A stretch of DNA of 64,000 bases, taken from contig CAMAQD010000010.1 of the NCBI GenBank assembly GCA_945860385.1, positions 59,858 to 123,857 of the forward strand. Reading direction: 5' to 3'. The notes below the pieces were generated by a model that was not told where the DNA came from, made no database searches, and saw only the letters and a program-made list of their open reading frames with translations. The DNA comes from Flavobacterium psychrophilum (lineage in GTDB: Bacteria; Bacteroidota; Bacteroidia; Flavobacteriales; Flavobacteriaceae). Shown here in pieces: positions 29,275-37,873 of this stretch; position 1 is the first letter of the stretch; each line of letters begins with the position of its first letter. The position numbers were made by a program, and so were the translations under genes.

Positions 29275-31353
29275 GTGAAAACTCATTACTTAAAAATTAT
29301 AAACCTACTTATAATTATTATTATGCTTTTTTCTTTTAAAAGTTTTAGTCAAAGTACTTTTGATAACAGTAATAATATTATGGAAACCATAAATTCATCT
29401 GGTACCAATGCCAGTGGTAATTCAGGTTCAGTTAGCTATTCAATAGGGCAAGTATTTTATACTTACATTGGACAATCAGTTTACGAAATTGCGCAAGGCA
29501 TACAGCACGCCGAGGTTGATTTACCCTCAGTTGCTGGAATAATTTCTGCTAATCAAGCAATTTGTTCAAATTCACAACCTGCTGCCGTAACTTTAACTGG
29601 AAATTTAGGCACTATTCAGTGGCAATCATCATCGGACAATATGGCTTTTACAAATATAGTTGGAGAATCAGCAACTACTTTATCTGGTGCTTCAATTGGA
29701 AATTTAACAGCAACTAAATATTTTAGAGCGCTTGTAACTAATGGATTTTCTCCTGCAATAACTTCTGATACAGTTGCGATTGTTGTTTCAACTACCACCT
29801 GGAATGGTTCTAGTTGGGATAATGGAGTTCCAACAAGCGCAACCGCAGCAATTATTAGTGGTAATTATAATGTTTCGACAAATATAAGTGCTTGTAGTCT
29901 ACTTGTCGATAACAATGCTGTTGTTACAATTCCTTCCGGGTATAACGTGACGATCAACGGAGCAGTAAGGGTAAGTTCTGGCAGTTTTACATTGAATGAT
30001 CATGCCAATTTAATACAAATATCTGATGTTGCCAATTCAGGAAATATAACTGTAAATCGAAATAGCGCTGCATTGTTACGACTTGATTATACTTTATGGT
30101 CATCACCAGTAACAAATGATCGTTTTTATTTGCAAGCTTTTTCTCCAACTACAAGTACTAATAGATTTTACAATTACAACACTTCGACTAATTTATATAC
30201 CGCTATTACGAATCCATCGACAACCACTTTTGCTTTAGGTCAAGGATATCTAATTCGCATGCCGAATGATGCTTCCTCTACACTAAGGACTATTTTTCCT
30301 GGGGTCTTTACAGGTGTGCCCAACAATGGAAGTATTCCAATAAGTATGATAAATGAAGGTGCTGGAAAACGTTTTAATTTAATTGGAAATCCTTATCCAT
30401 CAGATATAAGTATAGCACAGTTTGTTGCTGACAATAGCGCAGAAATTACTGGAACTTTGTATTATTGGAGAAAAACAAACAATTCAGCTAGTCCATCTTA
30501 TTGTACGTGGACGGCAGGTACATTCATATCTAACGGAGAATCTCAAGTTGAAGATCCTAATGGAATAATTCAATCTGGCCAAGGTTTTTTCGTTGAAGCA
30601 GTAAATTCAGCAACTACAGTTATATTTAAAAATGGACAAAGAACAATCGATACTACCAATCAAAATTATAAAACAAAAACTCCTGAAAGAAATACAATTT
30701 GGCTAAACGCAACTAATGCAGCGGGTGCTTTTTCTCAAATGGCAGTTGGTTATACTACTAATGCAACACTTGGCGTAGATGAATTTGACGGAAAATATTA
30801 TAATGATGGCGCTATTGCATTAAATTCATTTCTCGAGAATATTGATTATGCAATTCAAGGACGCCCTTTGCCTTTTGACGGAACAGATGAAGTTCCTTTG
30901 AGTTTCAAAGCTACAAACGGAGGCGACTATAAAATAGCTATTGATCATGTCGATGGCTTGTTCACGACTTCACAAGAGGTTATCCTAAAAGATAACGAAA
31001 ATGGAACAGAAACTAACTTAAAATTAGGTTCGTACGCTTTTACCGCATTAGCAGGGACGACAAATTCCAGATTCTCCTTGAAATATCAAAAAACATTAGG
31101 AACAGATACTCCAGTTTTTGATGAAAATAGTATTTTAGTTTTCCAAAATAATGGGAACATCCACATTAAATCAAATGGAACGTCTATTGACGATGTAAAA
31201 CTATACGATATAAGAGGAAGATTACTAGCCGAAAACACAAAAGTTAATGCAAATGAAACGACTATAGAAAGTTCAAAATATGTCAACCAAGTATTGATAG
31301 TTAAAATTGCTTCATCCGATAACAAAGTTGTAAGTAAGAAAATAATTAACTAA
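29275..31353 (+). CDS. Secreted protein with type IX secretion sorting domain
   Basis: 692 residues from a GTG start; the nearest upstream ATG (29260) stops after five codons, so GTG is preferred. Residues 1-26 form a signal peptide ending FKSFSQS. The middle part holds beta-rich segments of the sort seen in flavobacterial surface proteins (TTWNGSSWDNGVPTS). Residues about 470-692 match the Flavobacterium ChiA-like T9SS C-terminal signal, type C: LNATNAAGAFSQMAVGY, the VDEFDGKYYNDG segment, and a final VKLYDIRGRLL...KYVNQVLIVKI strand pair. It is exported by the Sec pathway and then by T9SS to the surface or medium. No catalytic domain is recognisable; an adhesin-like role is possible. Confidence 0.88.
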   Translation: MKTHYLKIINLLIIIIMLFSFKSFSQSTFDNSNNIMETINSSGTNASGNSGSVSYSIGQVFYTYIGQSVYEIAQGIQHAEVDLPSVAGIISANQAICSNSQPAAVTLTGNLGTIQWQSSSDNMAFTNIVGESATTLSGASIGNLTATKYFRALVTNGFSPAITSDTVAIVVSTTTWNGSSWDNGVPTSATAAIISGNYNVSTNISACSLLVDNNAVVTIPSGYNVTINGAVRVSSGSFTLNDHANLIQISDVANSGNITVNRNSAALLRLDYTLWSSPVTNDRFYLQAFSPTTSTNRFYNYNTSTNLYTAITNPSTTTFALGQGYLIRMPNDASSTLRTIFPGVFTGVPNNGSIPISMINEGAGKRFNLIGNPYPSDISIAQFVADNSAEITGTLYYWRKTNNSASPSYCTWTAGTFISNGESQVEDPNGIIQSGQGFFVEAVNSATTVIFKNGQRTIDTTNQNYKTKTPERNTIWLNATNAAGAFSQMAVGYTTNATLGVDEFDGKYYNDGAIALNSFLENIDYAIQGRPLPFDGTDEVPLSFKATNGGDYKIAIDHVDGLFTTSQEVILKDNENGTETNLKLGSYAFTALAGTTNSRFSLKYQKTLGTDTPVFDENSILVFQNNGNIHIKSNGTSIDDVKLYDIRGRLLAENTKVNANETTIESSKYVNQVLIVKIASSDNKVVSKKIIN

Positions 31354-31577
31354 TAGTAGTGTTGATATATTAAAACTTGTACAATCAAAGGATTTTTTTT
31401 GAATAAATTATTTGCGAGTCCTAAACTTTTTCTAAATTTTGAACGGCTCTATTTTTCATCATAGGGATTAACCAAGTTAGCTTACAATTATTTATTGTCA
31501 TTGTAGATTATATAACTGTGTGCATTCAATTAAAATTATTTTTTTCTAAGCAGAACTAAATATTTTTTATATTATTT

Positions 31578-31612
31578 AAAAAAGCAAGAGCAACAAAACT
31601 CTTGCTTTTTTT
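31578..31612. terminator. Bidirectional intrinsic terminator
   Basis: AAAAAAGCAAGAG (31578-31590) pairs with CTCTTGCTTTTTT (31599-31611), with T runs in both directions. It ends the T9SS gene transcript and sits beside the ABC-F relic just as another terminator sits beside the intact ABC-F gene. Confidence 0.75.
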
Positions 31613-31630
31613 ATAATTTGAACTAAAAAT

Positions 31631-31757
31631 CTACCTTTCTATTTCCCTCAAACGTTCTTTTTTTTGTATGCCAAGAAGCCGGCAATAACTTCAATATGTT
31701 CTTTTATTTTTTTGTTTCTCAATTTGAAAACTAATTTTCCTCAAGGAAATATTTGTT
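31631..31757 (-). pseudogene. Relic of the 3' end of an ABC-F gene
   Basis: The minus strand reads KIKEHIEVIAGFLAYKKK and then, after a frame change in an A run, ERLREIER-stop. The intact ABC-F protein at 35991-37625 ends KRVKEHFEDIAGFLAHKKM ENLREIEK-stop. The nucleotide match covers about 120 bases including the stop codon, and in-frame stops precede it. The two copies are direct repeats flanking the MarR efflux operon. Confidence 0.8.
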
Positions 31758-31927
31758 GTGTTAAACTGGAATTACAATTCGATTAACATCAAGGAAAGCC
31801 TCTTTTATGAAATATTTTATTGATTGACAAAAATTTATAACCTGCTTAATTACAGGTACTTAATTATTTTATTTGAAAATAGTAAAAATAATTTCATTAA
31901 AATTAAGTTCAAATCAATTAATCAATG

Positions 31928-31953
31928 TATCTTTGTAGTTGTTTAAACAACTA
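31928..31953 (+). promoter_or_regulatory. Promoter -7 element with adjoining 18-bp palindromic operator
   Basis: TATCTTTG (31928-31935) fits TAnnTTTG. The very next bases, 31936-31953, are the perfect palindrome TAGTTGTTTAAACAACTA, covering the expected transcription start and ending 5 bases before the MarR start codon. A MarR dimer bound there would block transcription, so autorepression of the efflux operon is the natural reading. Confidence 0.7.
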
Positions 31954-31958
31954 TTGTT

Positions 31959-32408
31959 ATGGAAACCATTTTTACGCCTGAAAATTTATACGGGATTTTG
32001 TCTGGAAGAACGCATTCGGTTTTTAACAGGGCATTATTAAATAATTTTAGAAAAAACAATATCGCATTGACAAAAGAGCAATGGACAGTTTTGGGAGTCT
32101 TATGGCTGGATGATGGTTGCTCCCAACAAACCTTAGCAGATAGAACCTATAAGGATAAGCCGGGAATTACGCGTTTAATTGATAATTTAGAGAAAGAAAC
32201 TTTGGTAGAACGACGACCCGACGCAAATGACAGACGATTGAATTTAATCTTTTTAACTCCTAAGGGAAAAATAATCGAACAAAAAGTAATCGAAATTGCA
32301 AATCAAACAATAAATGATGCCGTAAAAGGAATTAATCCTGAAAACCTCCAAATCGTTAAAGAGACTTTTCAACAGATTTACGATAATTTAGAACCTAAAA
32401 TGAAATGA
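31959..32408 (+). CDS. MarR-family transcriptional regulator
   Basis: 149 residues, typical length. The winged helix shows as QWTVLGVLWLDDGCSQQTLADRTYKDKPGITRLIDNLEKETLVERRPDANDRRLNLIFLTPKG, with the conserved D-x-R wing (NDRRLN). First gene of a four-gene operon; its TGA overlaps the ATG of the TolC gene (ATGA). The palindrome in its own promoter is the likely operator. MarR proteins of such operons usually lose DNA binding when they bind a toxic small molecule; the ligand here is unknown. Confidence 0.92.
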   Translation: METIFTPENLYGILSGRTHSVFNRALLNNFRKNNIALTKEQWTVLGVLWLDDGCSQQTLADRTYKDKPGITRLIDNLEKETLVERRPDANDRRLNLIFLTPKGKIIEQKVIEIANQTINDAVKGINPENLQIVKETFQQIYDNLEPKMK

Positions 32409-33790
32409 AAAAATATTTTGTATTACTAATTATCTCCCTTTTCTGCATTGCTAAAAGTACTGCTCAAATAACAATTTCAACATCTTTGGACGAGGCCATC
32501 AACAAGGCTATAGAAAAAAACAGTTCGATTAAAAATAAAGAACTTGAAATTGAAAAAATAAATCTTCAAAAAAAAGGTGTTTGGAACAAATATATTCCAA
32601 CCGTCGAAGCCAGCGGCTTTTATACGTATTATGACAATAAATTAACTATAGATGCTGCTCCCGTGACAGTTCCGGTGGTTAATTTAACACTGTTTGACGG
32701 TAAACAAACTTTCGATAATTATGGAAATATTTTCAATGGAAGCGTTATGGCAAAAACGATTTTGTTTAGCGGAATGCAAATTCCAAATGGAGCAAAAGCT
32801 TTGGAACAAAAAGCAAAAGGCGCAGCGTATTTGAAGGAATCCGAAAAAGACATTGTAATCAAGGAAGTCATTAACACCTTTGACCAATTAACCCTGTTGA
32901 ACGAGGTTGAAAAACTATTGAATGATAGCGATAAAAGATTGCAAACGGAAACGAAAAGAGTTTCTAAAGCAATTGAACAAGGCCTTGCTATTCCCTATGA
33001 CAGGGATAAAATAAAATTAGCCTCCTTGGAATTAAATTCAAAAAAGGTAGAGTTGGAAGGAAAACGCAAATTGGTTTACCGCAAAATTCATTATCTAACA
33101 AATTACACCGATTCAGAAATTAACAATGTCAAACACGATTTGGTGCCCTACCGCATAACCGAAGAAAAATTGAACCCTGAAAACAAGCAGGAAATAAAAG
33201 CATTGGAATCATTCAAATTGGCTAACGAATATTTGTTGAAAAAAGAAAAGGGAACTTATCTCCCTACTTTGGGAGCTTTTGGAGGAATGACGTATTCAAG
33301 TGCATTTGATACCAATACCATAACTCCTGTGATTCCCGGATTAAATAAACCACTGAATTTAGCAGTAAACGAGTTAACTCTCAGTCCCAATTGGATGATA
33401 GGAGCCGCAATGAAATGGGAAATCTTCGCTGGTTTTGAAAGAAAACACAAAATTCACGAAGCCAAAATAAATATCGAACAAGTACAAAACCAAATTGACG
33501 ATACTAAAGAAAAATTGGAATTGCTTTTAGAAAACAACTATGTGAATTACACGGTTCTAAATCAAAAAATAGAAATCGTGACGCAGCAGGAAAAAATTGC
33601 CGACAACAATCTTGTCCTGGCCATAAAACAATACAAGGAAGGTTTAATAAACATTTCGGAGCGCCTGGAAGCCGAAAATGATTCCTACAAAGCATCCGTA
33701 AACAAAATAAACACACTTATAGAACAACGTTTGTCTGCTATTGAAACCATCACTGCTACAGGCGAACTCACACAACATTTGTCAAAATAA
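32405..33790 (+). CDS. TolC-family outer membrane efflux channel
   Basis: 461 residues with signal peptide 1-21 (AKSTAQ). Two long amphipathic helical-hairpin repeats typical of outer membrane efflux proteins are seen around 30-240 and 250-455 (DEAINKAIEKNSSIKNKELEIEK; NNLVLAIKQYKEGLINISERLEAE). It forms the exit duct of the efflux complex. Overlaps the MarR gene by 4 bases and precedes the HlyD gene by 12. Confidence 0.9.
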   Translation: MKKYFVLLIISLFCIAKSTAQITISTSLDEAINKAIEKNSSIKNKELEIEKINLQKKGVWNKYIPTVEASGFYTYYDNKLTIDAAPVTVPVVNLTLFDGKQTFDNYGNIFNGSVMAKTILFSGMQIPNGAKALEQKAKGAAYLKESEKDIVIKEVINTFDQLTLLNEVEKLLNDSDKRLQTETKRVSKAIEQGLAIPYDRDKIKLASLELNSKKVELEGKRKLVYRKIHYLTNYTDSEINNVKHDLVPYRITEEKLNPENKQEIKALESFKLANEYLLKKEKGTYLPTLGAFGGMTYSSAFDTNTITPVIPGLNKPLNLAVNELTLSPNWMIGAAMKWEIFAGFERKHKIHEAKINIEQVQNQIDDTKEKLELLLENNYVNYTVLNQKIEIVTQQEKIADNNLVLAIKQYKEGLINISERLEAENDSYKASVNKINTLIEQRLSAIETITATGELTQHLSK

Positions 33791-33802
33791 AACTAACATC
33801 TA

Positions 33803-34756
33803 ATGAAAAGAATAATCACTCTACTAGCCATCACATCCTTATTTGTCGGTTGTGAAAAAAACATAAACAAAGGCCAAATTCAAGGCAAGATAGAAAACGA
33901 ACAAATTGCCGTAGTAAGCAAGATTCCCGGAAAAATTATAAAAATATTTGTGAAAGAAGGCGATTGGGTGAAAAAAGGTGACACATTGGCCATCCTAGAC
34001 ATTCCGGAAGTGAACGCTAAACTAAATCAGGCTGAAGGCGCCGTAACTTCCGCAAAAGCGCAATACAATATGGCTGTAAAAGGAGCAACCGACAACCAAA
34101 TAAAACAGTTGGAAGCCAAAAAACAAGGTCTGAAAGAACAATATCAATTTGCGCAAAAATCGATTAAAAGGTTGGACAATATGCTTAAAGATTCTTTGGT
34201 TTCCCAACAAACTTTCGACGAAGCTTTTGCCAAATACGAAGGGGCACAAGCACAATACAATGCCGTTGTGGCCGAATTGGACGATGCCAAAAAAGGAGGC
34301 CGGATCGAACAGCAAACTATGGCTTTAGGCCAACAAGACAGAGCTTTTGGAGCATTGCAAGAAGTGGAAACAGCCGACAGAGAGCGCTTCGTAATTGCAC
34401 CGCAGGATATGAGCATCGAAACCATAACATTAAATTTAGGTGAGTTGGCTTTGCCGGGATACACCTTGTTTAATGGATACATTACAAACAGCACCTATTT
34501 CCGTTTTACCGTTCCTGAAAGTCAATTGGATAAAATAAAAAAAGGTCAGCAAATGACCGTTCACGTTGTCTATAACAAGAAAGACATCAAAGGAACTGTT
34601 TCCACCATAAAACAGTTGGGCGCATACGGAAATATCGCAACGGCTTATCCCGATTTTGAAATGCAGGAAAGCTTGTTTGAAATTAAAATAACCCCTTCGA
34701 GCATCCAAGAGACAAAAGATTTAATTACAAAAGCAACGGTAACTTTAAAGCTGTAA
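33803..34756 (+). CDS. HlyD-family periplasmic adaptor lipoprotein
   Basis: 317 residues. The lipoprotein signal MKRIITLLAITSLFVGC puts Cys17 as the lipid anchor. A lipoyl-like half motif (VSKIPGKIIKIFVKEGDWVKKGDTLA) is followed by a coiled-coil hairpin about 70-185 and a beta-barrel part. It should bridge the inner membrane permease to the TolC-like channel. Three bases separate it from the permease gene. Confidence 0.9.
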   Translation: MKRIITLLAITSLFVGCEKNINKGQIQGKIENEQIAVVSKIPGKIIKIFVKEGDWVKKGDTLAILDIPEVNAKLNQAEGAVTSAKAQYNMAVKGATDNQIKQLEAKKQGLKEQYQFAQKSIKRLDNMLKDSLVSQQTFDEAFAKYEGAQAQYNAVVAELDDAKKGGRIEQQTMALGQQDRAFGALQEVETADRERFVIAPQDMSIETITLNLGELALPGYTLFNGYITNSTYFRFTVPESQLDKIKKGQQMTVHVVYNKKDIKGTVSTIKQLGAYGNIATAYPDFEMQESLFEIKITPSSIQETKDLITKATVTLKL

Positions 34757-34759
34757 ATT

Positions 34760-35917
34760 ATGCGACATTTCTCCACACTTCTCAACCGAGAATTCAAAAT
34801 GTTCTGGCAAAACAAAGTGCTTCGATTGCTTTTTATCGGAGCGCCACTGTTATACGGAATTTTGTTGGGCTACGTTTATGGCAAAGGCAAAGTGACCGAT
34901 TTGCCCATAATTGTGGTCGACGAAGACCGCAGCGAAATGAGTTCAAAAGCGATGCAAATGTTTGAAGAAAACGAAGTCCTTAATATCGCTGCGCTTCTGT
35001 ATGATCAAAATAATCTTTCGCAAATTGCCATCGAAAAAGAAGCTACTTGTGTTGTGATTATTCCAAAAGGTTTCGAAAAAATGGTGTTGACCAAAAAATA
35101 TCCCGAAGTAGTAACCATTGTTAACGCATCGAATGTTTTAACTGCCAATTACGCCTCTTCTGCACTTCAACTGTGCCTTGGAACTTTGAAAGTGGGCGTC
35201 CAAATGGAAACCTTGCGCAAACTGGGAACGCCTGAAAAATTGATTGGCTCCCAATATGAACCCTTCAAAACAACCTTTATCAAGAAATACAACCGAAGCA
35301 CAAACTATATGTATTTCCTTTGGCCCGGAGTTTTGGCGGCCGTTTTGCAACAAGTTTTGTTGTTGGGACTGGCATTGTCTTTCGCATCTGAATTTGAACA
35401 CGGAACATTCAAAAAATTAGTCCAAAAATGCCCGTCAATGTTTAAATTGATTTGGGTCAAAATCATTCCTTATATGATAATGAGTTTTGGACTTTGGATA
35501 TTATTTTGGCTTTTTACATTGTGGTTTAGAATTCCATTATATGACAATCTATTCCCACTAACAATCATAGCCGGAATATTTGTACTGGTGGTCAGCTTTA
35601 TGGGGATTTTGGTCAGCATCTTGATTCCCTCACAATTAAAAGCAACCGAAATATTGATGGTTATTGCTACGCCAAGTTTTATTTTGAGTGGTTTTACTTG
35701 GCCATTAAGCCAAATGCCGGTTTGGATTCAAGGAATCGCCAACGTAATTCCACTGACCCATTTCTTGAGAGCCTTTCGAATTTTGATTATCGAAGATGGT
35801 ACATTTTCACAAACCTTTGGAGCCATTTCCAACTTGCTGATTATTGGAGCCATTTGCGCCGTTCTCGCCTACATTGCTTTATATTACAAAAGAAAAAGTA
35901 TTTTAAGGGAAGCTTAA
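34760..35917 (+). CDS. ABC-2 type permease of the efflux operon
   Basis: 385 residues, like the YhhJ/YbhR permeases. One membrane helix at about 23-43, a large extracytoplasmic region to about 180, then five membrane helices (LWPGVLAAVLQQVLLLGLALS; WPLSQMPVWIQGIANVIPLTHFLRA, the conserved ABC-2 signature region). No ATPase gene is present in this operon; the neighbouring ABC-F protein is cytosolic and not a transporter ATPase. The ATP-binding partner must be encoded elsewhere or is shared. Confidence 0.9.
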   Translation: MRHFSTLLNREFKMFWQNKVLRLLFIGAPLLYGILLGYVYGKGKVTDLPIIVVDEDRSEMSSKAMQMFEENEVLNIAALLYDQNNLSQIAIEKEATCVVIIPKGFEKMVLTKKYPEVVTIVNASNVLTANYASSALQLCLGTLKVGVQMETLRKLGTPEKLIGSQYEPFKTTFIKKYNRSTNYMYFLWPGVLAAVLQQVLLLGLALSFASEFEHGTFKKLVQKCPSMFKLIWVKIIPYMIMSFGLWILFWLFTLWFRIPLYDNLFPLTIIAGIFVLVVSFMGILVSILIPSQLKATEILMVIATPSFILSGFTWPLSQMPVWIQGIANVIPLTHFLRAFRILIIEDGTFSQTFGAISNLLIIGAICAVLAYIALYYKRKSILREA

Positions 35918-35927
35918 TTTCAACAAA

Positions 35928-35957
35928 AAAGTCCAATACTTAAAAATATTGGACTTT
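35928..35957. terminator. Bidirectional terminator between permease and ABC-F genes
   Basis: AAAGTCCAATA (35928-35938) pairs with TATTGGACTTT (35947-35957), with A and T runs outside the stem. It separates the convergent efflux operon and ABC-F gene. Confidence 0.8.
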
Positions 35958-35990
35958 CATTTTTTATTCCCCGTTCGGGAGTAATGAGTC

Positions 35991-37625
35991 TTACTTTTCG
36001 ATTTCTCTCAAGTTTTCCATTTTTTTGTGTGCCAAGAAACCGGCAATATCCTCGAAATGTTCTTTTACTCTTTTGTGTCCAAATTCGAAAACTTTGGTAG
36101 CTAGTCCGTCGAGGAAATCTCTGTCATGCGAAACCAGAATCAAAGTCCCGTCAAAATCACGCAAAGCGTCTTTGATGATGTCTTTGGTTTTCATATCCAA
36201 ATGGTTCGAAGGCTCATCTAGAATCAATAAATTCACTGGTTCCAATAATAATTTTATCATTGCCAAACGCGTTTTCTCGCCACCCGACAGTACTTTTACT
36301 TTTTTAGTGACATCGTCTCCGTGAAACATAAAAGCACCTAAGATATCCTTGATTTTTGTTCGTACATCACCTACAGCAACATCATCGATAGTTTCAAAAA
36401 TCGTTGCGTTTTCATCCAATAGGGCTGCTTGATTTTGGGCAAAATAACCAATTTGTGCATTATGACCAATTTCTGCTGAACCGGAATCAACACCAATTTC
36501 TTTCATAATGGCTTTGATCATCGTCGATTTTCCTTCCCCATTTTTACCCACGAATGCTACCTTTTGACCTCTTTCAATTACGATATTGGCATCTTTGAAA
36601 ACCACGTGATCTCCATAGGATTTTGACATTTCTTTTACAATTACAGGATATTGCCCAGAACGCGCTGCAGGTGGAAATTTCAACTTCAATGCCGATGTAT
36701 CTACTTCATCGACCTGAACAATAACTAGCTTTTCCAGCATTTTAACCCGAGATTGAACCGCATCGGTTTTAGAAAACGTCCCTTTGAAACGGTCAATAAA
36801 AGTTCTATTATCGGCAATCATTCTTTGTTGTTCATCGTAGGCTTTTTGTTGGTGCAAACGACGGTCTTTTCTCAATTCCAAATAATGAGAATATTTGGCT
36901 TTGTAATCGTAAATTCGTCCCATTGTCACTTCGATGGTACGATTGGTAATGTTATCGACAAATGCTCTATCATGTGAAATTACCACAACCGCTTTGGCCG
37001 AATTGATTAAGAAATCCTCCAACCATTGAATACTTTCAATATCCATATGGTTCGTTGGCTCATCCAGCAAAATCAAATCCGGTTTTTGCAAAAGGATTTT
37101 GGCCAATTCGATTCGCATTCTCCAACCACCTGAAAACTCGGAGGTTTGACGCGTAAAATCTTCACGTTTAAAACCCAAACCAACTAAAATTTTCTCGACT
37201 TCAGCTTCATAATTCACTTCTTCGATAGCATAGAATTTCTCGCTTAAGTCCGAAACTCTTTCGATTAATTTCATATACGCATCACTTTCATAATCGGTGC
37301 GAACGGTCAATTGCTCGTTGATTTCATCGATTTCGGCTTTCATTGAGAAAATTTCACCAAAAGCTTTGGAAGTTTCTTCCATAACTGTTGCGCCATCTGT
37401 CGTCAACAAATGCTGAGGTAAATAGGCAATGACAGCCTCTTTTGGTGCCGAAATATTGCCCGTTGATGGTTTGCTTTGACCGGCAATAATCTTCAAAAGC
37501 GTTGATTTTCCAGCTCCGTTTTTACCCATAAGGGCAATTTTGTCATTTTCATTGATGGCAAAAGAAATATCGCTAAATAAAGTAGTTCCGCCAAAATGAA
37601 CGGATATATCGTTGACTGTAATCAT
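35991..37625 (-). CDS. ABC-F family ATPase
   Basis: 544 residues with two ATP-binding cassettes and no membrane segments. Walker A motifs GKNGAGKST (about 35) and GKNGEGKST (about 360); signatures FSGGWRMR and LSGGEKTR; Walker B LLDEPTNHMD and ILDEPSNHLD. Between them is the ABC-F linker with charged helices (about 240-300). ABC-F proteins act on the ribosome, easing stalled translation or protecting it from antibiotics. Sequence alone does not tell a housekeeping type from a resistance type. It has a good promoter and a leader hairpin. Confidence 0.92.
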   Translation of the reverse strand: MITVNDISVHFGGTTLFSDISFAINENDKIALMGKNGAGKSTLLKIIAGQSKPSTGNISAPKEAVIAYLPQHLLTTDGATVMEETSKAFGEIFSMKAEIDEINEQLTVRTDYESDAYMKLIERVSDLSEKFYAIEEVNYEAEVEKILVGLGFKREDFTRQTSEFSGGWRMRIELAKILLQKPDLILLDEPTNHMDIESIQWLEDFLINSAKAVVVISHDRAFVDNITNRTIEVTMGRIYDYKAKYSHYLELRKDRRLHQQKAYDEQQRMIADNRTFIDRFKGTFSKTDAVQSRVKMLEKLVIVQVDEVDTSALKLKFPPAARSGQYPVIVKEMSKSYGDHVVFKDANIVIERGQKVAFVGKNGEGKSTMIKAIMKEIGVDSGSAEIGHNAQIGYFAQNQAALLDENATIFETIDDVAVGDVRTKIKDILGAFMFHGDDVTKKVKVLSGGEKTRLAMIKLLLEPVNLLILDEPSNHLDMKTKDIIKDALRDFDGTLILVSHDRDFLDGLATKVFEFGHKRVKEHFEDIAGFLAHKKMENLREIEK

Positions 37626-37646
37626 AGTTTGAAGTTAGAGATTAGA

Positions 37647-37679
37647 AGATTTGACAACTTTTAAAAAGTTGTCAAATCT
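37647..37679. promoter_or_regulatory. Long hairpin in the 5' leader of the ABC-F gene
   Basis: AGATTTGACAACTTTT (37647-37662) and AAAAGTTGTCAAATCT (37664-37679) are perfect arms with almost no spacer. It falls between the predicted transcription start (about 37693) and ATG 37625, so it is transcribed in the leader. The T run follows only in the plus direction, so it is not a classic terminator for this gene. A regulatory leader structure is possible. Confidence 0.45.
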
Positions 37680-37699
37680 CTTATTTTTTTTAAAAGTGG

Positions 37700-37729
37700 C
37701 AAAGATAACTTAAATAAGGAATTGGGCAA
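37700..37729 (-). promoter_or_regulatory. Promoter of the ABC-F gene
   Basis: On the minus strand TTG (37729-37727) is followed after exactly 19 bases by TATCTTTG (37707-37700), a textbook Bacteroidota promoter. The leader is about 70 bases and contains the hairpin described separately. Confidence 0.7.
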
Positions 37730-37873
37730 TTTTAGGAATGTAGAATTATAATAGACCTACTGATAAACAGCAAAATTAAAAGTACAAAACTAACTTTAAA
37801 TTATGCCTAAAACCGGACATATTGCCAAACCGTTGCTATCTACTAGGTCAAACTCATTAAACTGTCTGCATTC

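Noticed and set aside
34022..34708. Several minus-strand frames inside the HlyD and permease genes
   Set aside because: They are shadows of strongly supported plus-strand genes with family motifs and tight operon spacing.
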